Positions 1 to 8,989 of a DNA stretch of 64,000 bases are shown piece by piece. Source of the DNA: Ochrobactrum sp. Q0168. Its GTDB lineage: Bacteria; Pseudomonadota; Alphaproteobacteria; Rhizobiales; Rhizobiaceae. The position numbers were made by a program, and so were the translations under genes. Within the stretch, counting starts at the first letter, position 1, and the number at the start of each line of letters is the position of its first letter. The notes beneath the pieces are model-generated. The model did no database searches, was not told the origin of the DNA, and was given only the letters and a program-made list of their open reading frames with translations. The stretch spans positions 1 to 64,000 of the forward strand of contig NZ_JAELXQ010000017.1 of assembly GCF_016427605.1 (NCBI RefSeq), in the 5' to 3' direction.

Positions 1-249
1 AAATGGTAACAGGGTTGCCGTAAATCGCGCAGAATCCCACGCCATCTCGTTTCGAACTGCGACAAAGCCGCTGCCAATCCAACACCGGATTGGCAGCGGC
101 AGTTCCTGTTGCTGACCGGCAATCAACTTCATCTGGCACCAGGCGATCATCGGTGTGGACAGGCGCATCAATTTTTCTGATCGTTCCGCCGTGCGACGAT
201 TCATGCGATCAGATCTGTCGTCAAAATCGCGGGATGGTTCAGAAACCTG

Positions 250-850
250 CCGTCACTTTGATCGGAAGAAGCGGTTGTAGACTATCAAAAATCTGCCATA
301 TCAATGTGCGCTGGGATCGGTTGTTGGAAGCTATCTCAAAGGCCTATGATGGTGACATCGTGATGATCGATAGCACCTGTTCGTATTCACCAACATAGGG
401 CAAAGGAAAAAATGGGATGCCGACGATTGTTGCATAGGACGTTCCCGTCGCGGGCTCACATGTAAAATCCACGCAATTGTTGATACAGCAGGCCGTCCGA
501 TCAATCTTTGCCTGACGGTTGGCAGAGTTGCTGGCTGCTCTCAGGCTGAAGGCCTCATGGCTTGTATCAAAGAACGCGGCACGCTGCTTGCGGACAAAGC
601 TTAAGATACCGATGCAATCGGCAAGATCATAGCATCCTACAAGTTATGGGCTACTACCCTCCCAAATCCAACCGCGAGGGCGTCTTCGCGTTCTCATTAT
701 GGGTTATGGTCAGAGAAATCTGGTCGAGCGGTTTTTTATCGCATCAAACACTATCGCGGTACTACCACGCGTTACGACATAAACTGCGCCAATTCCGCGC
801 TGCAATCAACTCATCGCATTGGGCATCGGGTGTATCAGTTTGAGGATATG
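250..850 (+). pseudogene. Decayed IS5-family (IS427-like) transposase
   Basis: No intact reading frame exists here, but pieces of one transposase can be read in shifting frames. Near 305-381 the translation gives WDRLLEAISKAYDGDIVMID, the region around the first DDE aspartate. Near 436-640 another frame gives CIGRSRRGLTCKIHAIVDTA, then GRPINLCLT and LLADKA*DTDAI, where a TAA stop replaces the expected Tyr. Near 650-780 further frame changes give PPKSNRE, RNLVERFF and TTRYD, which match the family's C-terminal Y-(2)-R-(3)-E region. At least three frameshifts and one stop make it non-functional. Terminal inverted repeats and target duplication were not found, so the element's ends are unknown. 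The family call is by motif recall; fairly sure of IS5, less sure of the subgroup. Confidence 0.7.
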
Positions 851-938
851 TCGCGGAAAGTGCGATCAGTCCAACTTCAGCGCCAGCTCCTCGTTTAAGG
901 TTTCTGCCGCGTTTGTGAATCTTCTCCCTCGAGCAATA

Positions 939-1002
939 TTGACAAATCGAAATTAATATAGACTATTGTTAATATCGATAAATAAATATCGCATAGCGAT
1001 AA
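939..1002 (+). promoter_or_regulatory. Candidate promoter and operator of the amine cluster
   Basis: TTGACA at 939-944 is a perfect -35 match, but the -10 about 17 nt later (ACTATT, 962-967) is poor. Just downstream, 972-1002 holds ATATCGATA, ATATCG and CGATAA, that is, repeated TATCG/CGATA half-sites in both orientations right before the first gene. This could be the operator of the IclR-type regulator encoded two genes on, but that is inference. An AGGAAA ribosome binding site follows (about 1003-1008). Confidence 0.35.
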
Positions 1003-1012
1003 CAGGAAATCA

Positions 1013-2368
1013 ATGTACGACCCGTTAGTTCATGCCTATCCCGATAGTACACAAGGCAGTCCGGACTCCTACTGGCTTAAGGTTAGCGGAGAAGCGCCCG
1101 CGGATGATGGCCCGGTCTCCGGTGATATTGATGTCGATGTTGCGATCATCGGTGGTGGCTATGCCGGGCTATCAGCGGCGCTTTCGCTCGGTCGTGATTA
1201 CGGGATCCAGGCCACGCTGTTGGAGGCAAAATCCACGGCGTGGGGGTGTAGCGGACGCAACGGAAGTTTTTCTCGCATATCTGGCGGGCGCGTTTCCTGG
1301 CCGACATTCGTCAAAACCTATGGGGCCGACGCGGCGCGTGCTTATTTTTCCGAGCTGACGGACGGCTTGAATACCGTTCGAAACCTGATTTCTGAAGGTG
1401 GCATAGAATGCGATAAGCAACCTGATGGGGTCTATAAGGTCGCCACCTACAGCTCCCATACAGAGGCGCTTCGGCGGGAAGAGGAACTTTACAACAAGGT
1501 TTTGGGATACCCTGCCAGATATGTCGAGAAATCTCAGCTTGTCGGCGTTCACGAGGGGCCTGAGAGCCATGGCGCTCTCTACCTGCCGGACGGCTTTTCG
1601 ATCAATCCCTTGAAGCTCGCGCGCGGGCTGCACCGCTTGGCGCGAGAGCATGGAGCGCGTATTCACACAAACTCTCCAGTTACAGGGTGGTCGAGCTCTG
1701 GCAGTCGACATCAACTGATAACCCCCTCGGGTGTAGTGCGCGCCAAGGCTGTGATCGTGGCAACCAACGGCTACACGTCATGGCGTCTTCACAGCCAGCT
1801 TGCCGCCCGCGTTCTTCCGGTGCATTCGCAGATTATCGTCACTGCACCCATGACCGTGTCGCAAGTCGAAGCGACTCTGCCTTCCGGCGACTGTATGTTC
1901 GACACGCGCAGTCTGCTCTTTTATTATCGACGCCTGCCGGACAATCGCATCTTGTTTGGTGGCCGCAGCGCTATTTCGGGGAAGGATGCCGAGGCCCCGA
2001 AACACCAGAAGTATCTTTACGATGCTATGGTGCATAAGTTTCCAGCGATCTCGGGGATTCCAGTCGATCATTGGTGGGGCGGGTGGGTCGCAGTTACCCG
2101 AAACTCGCTTCCATTCTGCTATGAAGTTCCGGCGCTTGCAAATGTTTACACGGCAGGCGGCTATGCCGGAAGCGGGGTCTCCTTTTCCACGCATCTTGGA
2201 ATGAAACTCGCAATGATGGCCGCGGGCAAGCCGTATAAGACAACGGTTCCCTTCCTTGGTAAGGAGCCCGAACAATATCCCTTCGCCAGCTTCATCCGTC
2301 TTGGCCAGTGGATGGCCTATCGTTGGCTCCATGCGAAGGATGGACATGAAGCCCGGAAAGCGGGATGA
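1013..2368 (+). CDS. DAO-family FAD-dependent amine oxidase (OrdL/PuuB-like)
   Basis: A 451-residue flavoprotein predicted to oxidise an amine or N-substituted amino acid to an imine in the cytoplasm. The N-terminal Rossmann FAD motif VAIIGGGYAGLSAA has its glycines at residues 47, 48, 49 and 52, and the acidic residue closing the fold is E71. It is followed by GCSGRNGSFSR (about 78-88), the flavin-binding loop typical of gamma-glutamylputrescine oxidase-like members of the DAO superfamily. A second flavin-contact motif, GGYAGSGVSFST, lies near the C-terminus. The length fits the OrdL/PuuB group (about 430 aa). AGGAAA sits ahead of the ATG. It opens a cluster with IclR, RidA and a polyamine-type importer, which supports an amine substrate; the exact substrate cannot be read from the sequence. 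Confidence 0.85.
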   Translation: MYDPLVHAYPDSTQGSPDSYWLKVSGEAPADDGPVSGDIDVDVAIIGGGYAGLSAALSLGRDYGIQATLLEAKSTAWGCSGRNGSFSRISGGRVSWPTFVKTYGADAARAYFSELTDGLNTVRNLISEGGIECDKQPDGVYKVATYSSHTEALRREEELYNKVLGYPARYVEKSQLVGVHEGPESHGALYLPDGFSINPLKLARGLHRLAREHGARIHTNSPVTGWSSSGSRHQLITPSGVVRAKAVIVATNGYTSWRLHSQLAARVLPVHSQIIVTAPMTVSQVEATLPSGDCMFDTRSLLFYYRRLPDNRILFGGRSAISGKDAEAPKHQKYLYDAMVHKFPAISGIPVDHWWGGWVAVTRNSLPFCYEVPALANVYTAGGYAGSGVSFSTHLGMKLAMMAAGKPYKTTVPFLGKEPEQYPFASFIRLGQWMAYRWLHAKDGHEARKAG

Positions 2369-2419
2369 GATGGCGATGAAAACTATTGCTAGAGAACGTC
2401 ACATTCGGGATCGAAAACT

Positions 2420-3238
2420 ATGACAGATGCAGAGAACTCTCCGCTTTATGTGACAGCCCTTGCCAAGGGACTGTCTGTTCTTTCTGCGTTCGAAGTGTCC
2501 CGACCTGCCATGAATCTGCTTGAGCTGGCGGCGGCCACCGGGTTGAACAAAAGCACAGTCCAGCGATCGGTTTTTACGTTGGAAGCCCTTGGCTATCTCG
2601 CGCGTGAAGATTCTTCAAAACGCTACCGGCTGACGGTAAAGTCTCTGGAGATTGGAACAGGCTATTTACAGACCAGCGAACTGATTGAGCGCGCCAATCC
2701 CTATCTCCAGCAGCTCAATCGGCAGACTGGGGAGAGCTGCAATCTTCTTCAGCCGTGGGGCACCGACATGGTCTATGTCGCACGATTCACCAGCCACAGG
2801 GAAATGCCTATTCATGTCCCAATAGGGCAGCGTTTGCCAATATACTGCACGGCGGCAGGTCGCGCTTATCTGTCTGCGCTCAAGACTGAGGAGGCAAGCG
2901 ATTACATCGCCCGTTCCAGGCTCGTCGCGTTCAATGCGAATACGGTTACGGATCCGGAAAAGATCCTCGATCTGGCGGCCAAGGCGCGCACCGAGGGTTT
3001 TACCCTGATTACCGAGGAAATCTATGTCGGCGATATCGCGATAGGCGCCAGCATCGTGAATGCTGACGGACAGCCGCTTGGTGCAATCAACATATCGGTG
3101 CCCTTCAGCCGCTGGCAACCGGAACAGGTGCGCAAGGAACTGGCACCTCAACTCGTCAATACCGCACGAGCGATATCGAGCGCTACCAAAGGTTTGAAGC
3201 CGTCCGCTACGGGAACGATTTCTCAGGAAAACAAATAG
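2420..3238 (+). CDS. IclR-family transcriptional regulator
   Basis: A 272-residue regulator. Residues about 12-75 form the winged helix-turn-helix (LELAAATGLNKSTVQRSVFT, then LGYLAREDSSKRYRLT for the wing). Residues about 90-255 form the IclR effector-binding domain, with the usual ITEEIYVGDIAIGASIVNA and GAINISVP segments. It lies 51 nt after the FAD oxidase and 8 nt before RidA, on the same strand, so it is embedded in the operon it probably controls. IclR proteins usually bind a pathway intermediate and act as local repressors or activators. The repeated TATCG motifs ahead of the first gene are a possible binding site. Confidence 0.92.
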   Translation: MTDAENSPLYVTALAKGLSVLSAFEVSRPAMNLLELAAATGLNKSTVQRSVFTLEALGYLAREDSSKRYRLTVKSLEIGTGYLQTSELIERANPYLQQLNRQTGESCNLLQPWGTDMVYVARFTSHREMPIHVPIGQRLPIYCTAAGRAYLSALKTEEASDYIARSRLVAFNANTVTDPEKILDLAAKARTEGFTLITEEIYVGDIAIGASIVNADGQPLGAINISVPFSRWQPEQVRKELAPQLVNTARAISSATKGLKPSATGTISQENK

Positions 3239-3246
3239 GAGAAGCA

Positions 3247-3606
3247 ATGCCAATCCAACGTTTCGAACCCAATGGAAAACGCCTTAGCCATGTGTTGGTT
3301 CACAATGGAATTGCCTATGTGACGGGACAGGTTCCGGCAGATCGAGCGCAGGACGCTGCCGGTCAGACAGCGCAGGTTCTGGCTCGTATTGATGAGCTGC
3401 TGGCCAAGGCTGGCACCGACAAGTCGAAGATATTATTCGCTCAGGTGTGGCTGAAGCACGTTGTTGCTGATTTTGCTGCGATGAACAAGGCATGGGAAGA
3501 TTGGATTCCGGAAGATGCTCTCCCCACGAGAGCGACAGTCGAAGCGAACCTTGCAGCGGAAAACATCCTTGTCGAGATCGCGGTGCAAGCCGCTGTCGGC
3601 AACTGA
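3247..3606 (+). CDS. RidA/YjgF-family imine deaminase
   Basis: A 119-residue RidA-family protein that hydrolyses reactive enamine or imine intermediates to ketones or aldehydes plus ammonium. The family hallmarks are visible: the N-terminal VHNGIAYVTGQV strand-turn, the central helix QTAQVLARIDELLAKAG, and the C-terminal PTRATVEANLA with the substrate carboxylate-binding Arg. The C-terminal strand NILVEIAVQAAV completes the fold. It starts 8 nt after the IclR stop, behind AGGAGAAGC as ribosome binding site. Its position next to FAD amine oxidases, which release imines, makes a housekeeping role for this operon's products likely. Confidence 0.9.
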   Translation: MPIQRFEPNGKRLSHVLVHNGIAYVTGQVPADRAQDAAGQTAQVLARIDELLAKAGTDKSKILFAQVWLKHVVADFAAMNKAWEDWIPEDALPTRATVEANLAAENILVEIAVQAAVGN

Positions 3607-3657
3607 GACGATCTGAACAAAAAGCCGATCCACATAAGAACAAAGAATGGGGAACTG

Positions 3658-4668
3658 ATGAAAACGAAATTAGCAATCGCGGTGGCCGCCGTACTTTTTG
3701 CAGGAACAGCCGCAAACGCCGCCGATACAACGCTCACAATATCGAGCTATGGCGGCGCGTATCAGGAGGCGCAGTCGAAGTCCTACTTCCAGCCCTTTAT
3801 GGCACAGAATCCGGGCATCAAGATCGTCGAAGACACGTCGTCGAGCAACGCCAAGCTTAAGGCCATGGTCGAGACTGGCAATGTCACGCTCGATCTCTTG
3901 CTGACTGACGACAGCTTTGGCCTGGATGCAGATGCAAAGTGGCTGGAGCCGATCGACTATTCGATCGTCGACCGCTCTAAATTCATTGAGGGTGCCGCCG
4001 GCACATATCGGGTTGCATCGGACATTGAGGGCACGGTTGTCGCCTACAATGCACAGGAGTTTAGCGGTGATGCGCCTAAAGGTTTTGCAGACTTCTTCGA
4101 CACGAAGAAGTTTCCCGGATCGCGCGCGGTCTGGAAATATGCGGCTTCGGGTATCTTTGAAACCGCACTTCTGGCCGATGGCGTAAAGCCGCAGGATCTT
4201 TATCCGATTGATGTGGACAGGGCGCTAAAGAAGCTCGACACCATCAAGACAGATATTGTGTGGTGGGACAGCGGTTCGCAGGCAGAACAGTTTCTGGCCA
4301 GCGGTGAAGCTACCATGGGATTGGTATGGGTTGGTCGCGCGCTGAATGTTGCGGACAAGGGCATCAAGATCGACTGGACAAACTGGACGTCGCAGACTGG
4401 CTTCTGGGTCGTTCCAAAGGGCACCAAGAACAAGGAAGCGGCCATGAAGGCCATCAACTTCTTTACCGAGCCCGCCCAGCAGATTGAGTTTACGAAGTAT
4501 ATGCCGTATGGCCCGTCGAACAAAAACGCTGTGACTGCGGTAGACGCTAAATTCAAAGGTAGTCTCCCGACCGATCACCTCGATACACGCGTTCTTATGA
4601 ACGCCGACTGGTGGGCGGAGAACGGTGCGAAGGTAGACCTTCGCTTCCAGGAATGGCTCCTCAAGTAA
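3658..4668 (+). CDS. ABC substrate-binding protein, spermidine/putrescine type
   Basis: A 336-residue periplasmic binding protein. The signal peptide is obvious: MKTKLAIAVAAVLFAGTAANA followed by ADTT. The mature start TLTISSYGGAYQEAQ and the later GLVWVGRALNVADKG and FWVVPKGTKNKEAAMKAINF segments are typical of the PotD/PotF cluster (SBP_bac_8 class). It delivers a polyamine-like or opine-like cation to the permease pair encoded next. A GGGGAACTG ribosome binding site precedes the ATG. A hairpin just after the stop (4680-4704) may allow higher expression of this gene than of the permeases. Class assignment is firm; ligand is open. Confidence 0.88.
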   Translation: MKTKLAIAVAAVLFAGTAANAADTTLTISSYGGAYQEAQSKSYFQPFMAQNPGIKIVEDTSSSNAKLKAMVETGNVTLDLLLTDDSFGLDADAKWLEPIDYSIVDRSKFIEGAAGTYRVASDIEGTVVAYNAQEFSGDAPKGFADFFDTKKFPGSRAVWKYAASGIFETALLADGVKPQDLYPIDVDRALKKLDTIKTDIVWWDSGSQAEQFLASGEATMGLVWVGRALNVADKGIKIDWTNWTSQTGFWVVPKGTKNKEAAMKAINFFTEPAQQIEFTKYMPYGPSNKNAVTAVDAKFKGSLPTDHLDTRVLMNADWWAENGAKVDLRFQEWLLK

Positions 4669-4679
4669 GCGATCCTGAT

Positions 4680-4704
4680 GGCCCGCCCCGATTTCGGACG
4701 GGCC
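4680..4704 (+). terminator. Hairpin between binding-protein and permease genes
   Basis: GGCCCGCCC and GGACGGGCC form an 8-of-9 bp GC-rich stem with a short loop. No T-run follows, so it is more likely an mRNA-stabilising element or attenuator than a full terminator. Confidence 0.45.
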
Positions 4705-4729
4705 TCACCTTCAACGTGTCGGAAACAAC

Positions 4730-5620
4730 ATGACCGCGACCATTCACGACGATCACAGCGCACGCACGGGAAGCTCTCTAGGAGCCTTGCGATTATCGCC
4801 GACCTTTTGGCTGCTCGTCCCGTCAATCCTGTTTCTTTGCCTCTTCTTCGTCTTTCCGCTTCTGAAGCTGGTGGCCATTTCGGCACCTGACGGCAGCCTG
4901 GAATTCTATCGTCAGATATTCACGACATCGCTTTTCCTGCGTGTAATCGGTGAGACATTCAGGGTATCGTTCATCGTTATGTTCGTGACCGTCGCGGTTG
5001 CTTATCCTTATGCATATGCGATGGCGCATGGTGGACGCTCCGCGTTGCTGCTTCTAACCATCGCATTGCTTATCCCGTTCTGGGTCAGTCTGCTGCTGCG
5101 CAGCTTCTCCTGGATTGTGCTGTTGCAGAACAGCGGCCTGATCAACCAGTTCCTTATGGGGATCGGGTTGATCGACAGACCATTGCGTCTCATCCGTACG
5201 CCATTGGGCGTGATGATCGGCATGGTACATATTCTGCTGCCCTATGCTGTCTTGCCTCTTTATACGGTGATGAAGAAAATCGATTTGCGCCTGCTGGAAG
5301 CCTCCTCAATTTGCGGCGCATCATGGTTGCGCGGCTTTGCCCGGATCTATTTTCCATTGTCGCTGCCGGGTGTCATGGCGTCAGCGATATTGACATTTAC
5401 ACTGGCGCTTGGCTTTTACATCACGCCAGCCTTGCTTGGTAGCCCGCGCGACATGATGATCGCTCAGTTGATTGCGGGGCAGTTCAACGAACAGCTCAAT
5501 TTCGGCCTTGGCGCGGCGCTCGCCGTTGTGCTGATGGCGCTGACTGCTATAGCGTTTGGGTTTTTTGGTCTTCTCCGCAGCCTGATACAGTGGCGCGGTG
5601 CCAAGCGGGGAGTGGCTTGA
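4730..5620 (+). CDS. ABC permease, PotB/PotH-like
   Basis: A 296-residue inner-membrane permease with a cytoplasmic N-terminus of about 25 residues and six predicted membrane segments, starting LAARPV-like hydrophobic stretch FWLLVPSILFLCLFFVFPLL. The ABC-ATPase docking loop is EASSICGASWLRGFARIYFP (EAA motif, about 187-206). Length and layout match PotB/PotH. It is preceded by the binding protein and followed two bases later by the second permease, so the three form one importer with the PotA-like ATPase. Confidence 0.88.
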   Translation: MTATIHDDHSARTGSSLGALRLSPTFWLLVPSILFLCLFFVFPLLKLVAISAPDGSLEFYRQIFTTSLFLRVIGETFRVSFIVMFVTVAVAYPYAYAMAHGGRSALLLLTIALLIPFWVSLLLRSFSWIVLLQNSGLINQFLMGIGLIDRPLRLIRTPLGVMIGMVHILLPYAVLPLYTVMKKIDLRLLEASSICGASWLRGFARIYFPLSLPGVMASAILTFTLALGFYITPALLGSPRDMMIAQLIAGQFNEQLNFGLGAALAVVLMALTAIAFGFFGLLRSLIQWRGAKRGVA

Positions 5621-5622
5621 TC

Positions 5623-6399
5623 ATGGATCGCGTTCGTTGCTTTCTCTTCTGGGGCTTCGTTGGGCTGACTGCATTGTTCCTGCTGGTGCCAACGTTGATC
5701 ATCGTGCCCATGTCGTTCACAACGACCTCGACGCTCGAATTTCCGCCGGTTGGCTTTACCATGGATTGGTATGGAAAGGTTCTGGGGTCGCCAGACTGGC
5801 GGAGCGCCTTGCTCAACAGCCTGACCGTCGCCTTTGCCGCATCGGTTCTTGCAACCATCGTTGGCACGGCTGCTGCGCTGGCGCTTCATTCAAGCCGGTT
5901 CTTTGGCAAGACGGTCGTTCTGGGACTGCTGCTGAGCCCCATGGTAACTCCGGTCATCGTTCTGGCCGTGGGCATGTATATGGTCTTTTCGGGTTGGGGG
6001 CTTGTGGCCACCCGTCTCGGTCTGGTGCTCGCGCATAGCGTACTTGCAATCCCGTTCGTGGTCGTGTCCGTGTCGGCAAGCTTGCGAATGGTGAATCCGT
6101 CGCTTGCTCCGGCCAGCCTCGGCCTGGGCGCCGGCCATTGGTTCACCTTTCGGCGCGTGACATTACCGCTGATCAAGCCCGGTGTTCTGTCGGGCGCGGT
6201 CTTCGCCTTCATCACCTCGTGGGACGAAGTGGTCATCGCCCTGTTTCTCGCCGATGTTCAGACCCGCACAGTGCCGATCATGATCTGGAACCAGGTGCGC
6301 ACCAATCTCGACCCCGCCACGGCTGCTGTCGCTGCGATCCTCATCGCAATATCGGCACTGGGCGTCCTTCTTTCGTCCAAATTCAGGGAATCCAGATGA
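5623..6399 (+). CDS. ABC permease, PotC/PotI-like
   Basis: A permease of 258 residues with six membrane segments. The chosen ATG at 5623 lies two bases after the preceding stop with GGGGAG at 5607-5612 as ribosome binding site; an in-frame GTG at 5590 would overlap the upstream gene and has no such site. The EAA docking loop reads APASLGLGAGHWFTFRRVTL, and FAFITSWDEVVIALFL is the conserved fifth-helix region of PotC proteins. The stop overlaps the start of the ATPase gene by four bases, indicating translational coupling. Confidence 0.88.
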   Translation: MDRVRCFLFWGFVGLTALFLLVPTLIIVPMSFTTTSTLEFPPVGFTMDWYGKVLGSPDWRSALLNSLTVAFAASVLATIVGTAAALALHSSRFFGKTVVLGLLLSPMVTPVIVLAVGMYMVFSGWGLVATRLGLVLAHSVLAIPFVVVSVSASLRMVNPSLAPASLGLGAGHWFTFRRVTLPLIKPGVLSGAVFAFITSWDEVVIALFLADVQTRTVPIMIWNQVRTNLDPATAAVAAILIAISALGVLLSSKFRESR

Positions 6400-7505
6400 T
6401 GAACGCCACCCTTCATAAGACCGTAGAAGCGGCCATGAAACTTGATGGCGTCTCGAAATTCTATGGAGACGTCAAGGCACTTGATAACGTATCTTTCGAA
6501 CTCCACAAAGGCGAATTCCTGACAATGCTCGGCCCCTCGGGGTCGGGCAAGACGACATCGCTGCGCGCAATTGCCGGTTTCATTCAACCGTCATCGGGGC
6601 GTCTTTTTATCGAAGGTCGAGACATGACCTCCGTTCCACCACAGAAGCGCAACATCGGCATGATGTTCCAGGATTATGCGCTATTTCCACACATGACCGT
6701 GTTGGAAAATGTTGGTTATCCGCTGGAGACGCGTGGCGTAAAACGTGCCGAACGTGAAAAACAAAGTATGCTGATGCTCGAGATTGTTGGTCTCGCGCAT
6801 TGTGCCAAGCGCTATCCGAAGGAAATGTCCGGCGGCCAGCAACAGCGCGTGGCGCTTGCCCGCGCGCTTGTCTTCAAGCCGGACATCGTGCTGCTGGATG
6901 AGCCAATGGCGGCGCTCGACAAGAAGCTGCGAAGCCAGATGCAGATTGAGATCATGCACATAACGCGTCAGGTGGGCGCGACCGTCGTATCCGTCACACA
7001 TGATCAGGAAGAGGCGCTCGTCATGAGCGACCGGATTGCCATCTTCAAGGACGGGCGTCTTGAACAGATCGGAACGCCGCATGAACTCTATCTTCGTCCA
7101 TGCTCGGAATTTGTTGCCGATTTCATCGGGGAGGCCAATCTTCTATATGGCACTGTCCGCTCTGAAGGCAGCTCTGTCGCCGTCGCGGGCAATGGATGGC
7201 GCGTAACCTTGCCTAAGGATGCTTCCCGCTCAGAGACCCTGCTTGATGGGCGTAGCACTTGTGTCGTGCTTCGCCCCGAGCGTATCGAAGCCGTCATTGG
7301 CGGTTCCAATGGCGACAATGCGGGTGAGGGCGTGATCGAGGACAAGATCTATCTCGGTGTCGAATACCGCCTTGTTGTTCGAATGGACGATGGCAGCAAA
7401 GTCAATGTCCGCAGCCGCGATGTGGGGAATATAGCGGCGATGGCCCAGGGCAGCCGTGTTGGCCTCAAATGGGCGGCCAGCGACGTCGTGATCATCTGCA
7501 AGTGA
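6396..7505 (+). CDS. ABC ATP-binding protein, PotA-like
   Basis: A 369-residue ATPase energising the polyamine-type importer. Walker A GPSGSGKT is at residues 46-53, the Q-loop FQDY near 91, the signature MSGGQQQ at 144-150, Walker B IVLLDEP at 164-170 and the switch His at 202 in VTHDQEE. The region from about 280 to the end is the TOBE domain usual for PotA/MalK-type ATPases. The start was set at 6396 (MMNATLHK), overlapping the permease stop; the open frame upstream of it has no coding character and overlaps the permease. All catalytic motifs are intact. Confidence 0.9.
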   Translation: MMNATLHKTVEAAMKLDGVSKFYGDVKALDNVSFELHKGEFLTMLGPSGSGKTTSLRAIAGFIQPSSGRLFIEGRDMTSVPPQKRNIGMMFQDYALFPHMTVLENVGYPLETRGVKRAEREKQSMLMLEIVGLAHCAKRYPKEMSGGQQQRVALARALVFKPDIVLLDEPMAALDKKLRSQMQIEIMHITRQVGATVVSVTHDQEEALVMSDRIAIFKDGRLEQIGTPHELYLRPCSEFVADFIGEANLLYGTVRSEGSSVAVAGNGWRVTLPKDASRSETLLDGRSTCVVLRPERIEAVIGGSNGDNAGEGVIEDKIYLGVEYRLVVRMDDGSKVNVRSRDVGNIAAMAQGSRVGLKWAASDVVIICK

Positions 7506-7522
7506 CGGGAGGTCGCGGGAGG

Positions 7523-8989
7523 ATGAGCGAAGAAGATCGAAAGACGGGCATTTCGTTTCTCTGGAATGGCTCGAAAGTCACGGCGCAGCCGGGCGACAGT
7601 GTGGCGGCAGCACTCTGGCGGGCAGGCGTTACCACGCTGACCCGTTCCCGCAAGCTGCACAGACCGCTCGGCTATAGTGGTTCTTATCTGACGGGCGTGC
7701 TTGCGCGGGTTGATGGACGTCCCAATGTCCGACTGGATCAGATTGTCGCGCGCCACGGCATGGTCGTGGAAATGCAGAACACGTGGCCGTCGGCCCGTTT
7801 TGATGTTCTTCGACTCGCTCAACTTCTGCCATCCAAGGCAGTTTATGGCGGCTTCGAGCACGGCGACTGGATGCCGAAATCTGGTCTGGCCTATCGCCTG
7901 GCAGAGCGCGGTATGGCCAATCTGGCGGGCGTCGGCCGGCCAGCAAAAGTCTCTCTCCAACCGCAGGCGATCCCCGGTGAGCGGATTGCCATCGATAGTC
8001 TCGTCATTGGCGGTGGCCCAACCGGCATTTCTGAAGCCAATAGGCGGGCTGCGAAGGGAGAAAAGGTTGCGCTGGTTACAAGAGGCGAAAGCCTTGCGCG
8101 TCTCGCGACTACGATGGGCGGTGGGGTCGAAGCGCTTCATTCTGGTGTGCACCTGTTTTCAGGGATGGAGCTTTTCGGCGTCTACCGCGAAGGGGCGCTT
8201 ATGGTCGGGGCACCACACGACCATAAGCGGAACGCCGTCGTGTTCGAGCCGCGCGAGACAGTACTGGCGACGGGACGCCGTTCAATCCCGCCGCTGGTAA
8301 GAGGCAGTCAGTTGCCAGGGGTCATGGATGTGCACACGGCGCTTCAACTTGCTGCTGTTTTCAAGACGATGCCAGGACAGCGGGTAGCGGTAGTTGGCAC
8401 TGGAGCGCAGATTAATGTAGCCGGTCGTTTGCGTGAGCTTGGCGTAAACGTTGTGCATATCGGGCACGTGCAGGAGCTGCAGGAAATCTGCGGGCGGACG
8501 CATGTCAATGCGATACGGGCGATAACTCGGATCGCTTGCGATGCGCTGATCCATGCTGGCCCATGGCGCGTCGATCCGAGCCTTGGATTCCAGGCATCAG
8601 GCGAAGGTATTTTTCAGGTCGAGGCGAGACCGCTGCCCGGTCGCATATCCGTCGTGGGCAGTGCTGCCTTGGGTAATGAATGCATATCGGCGAACCCGAA
8701 TCTCCATCCAGAGACGCTGATATGTCCCTGTATGGATGTGACAGCTGGCGAACTCTATTGTCACATAGACAAGGGTGAGACAGACCCTGAAGTCCTCAAG
8801 CGTTTGACGTCGTGCGGAATGGGCACCTGCCAAGGCTTTCCTTGCTGGGAACACATGATCGCAATGCTTGCTGCGCGCGTCGGCGGCGATCCGGAGAGCT
8901 TCGCAAGACCCACGCATCGACCGCCCCGGCGCTCGATTACCATCGCACAGGCGGCCGGACTTGCAGGACTTGTGGAGCCAGACCAATGA
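7523..8989 (+). CDS. SoxA-like FAD oxidoreductase with BFD [2Fe-2S] domain
   Basis: A 488-residue protein resembling the N-terminal half of heterotetrameric sarcosine oxidase alpha and of opine/HCN-type amine dehydrogenases. Residues about 10-95 are a Fer2_4-like fold (KLHRPLGYSG, then DGRPNVRLDQ), but it has none of the four iron-ligating cysteines, as in SoxA. The FAD motif VIGGGPTGIS is at 161-170, and a second nucleotide site VAVVGTGAQINVAGR lies near 295. A BFD-type iron-sulphur motif has Cys at 401, 403, 431 and 436 (CPC and CGMGTC). The C-terminal folate-binding GcvT half of true SoxA (about 1,000 aa) is absent. Start 7523 is preceded by GGGAGG. The stop overlaps the next start (ATGA), so it probably forms a complex with the SoxB-like protein. 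Confidence 0.82.
   Translation: MSEEDRKTGISFLWNGSKVTAQPGDSVAAALWRAGVTTLTRSRKLHRPLGYSGSYLTGVLARVDGRPNVRLDQIVARHGMVVEMQNTWPSARFDVLRLAQLLPSKAVYGGFEHGDWMPKSGLAYRLAERGMANLAGVGRPAKVSLQPQAIPGERIAIDSLVIGGGPTGISEANRRAAKGEKVALVTRGESLARLATTMGGGVEALHSGVHLFSGMELFGVYREGALMVGAPHDHKRNAVVFEPRETVLATGRRSIPPLVRGSQLPGVMDVHTALQLAAVFKTMPGQRVAVVGTGAQINVAGRLRELGVNVVHIGHVQELQEICGRTHVNAIRAITRIACDALIHAGPWRVDPSLGFQASGEGIFQVEARPLPGRISVVGSAALGNECISANPNLHPETLICPCMDVTAGELYCHIDKGETDPEVLKRLTSCGMGTCQGFPCWEHMIAMLAARVGGDPESFARPTHRPPRRSITIAQAAGLAGLVEPDQ

Noticed and set aside
6138..6395. N-terminal extension of the PotA-like ATPase frame
   Set aside because: It overlaps the permease gene in another frame; the ATG at 6396 gives the normal family N-terminus.
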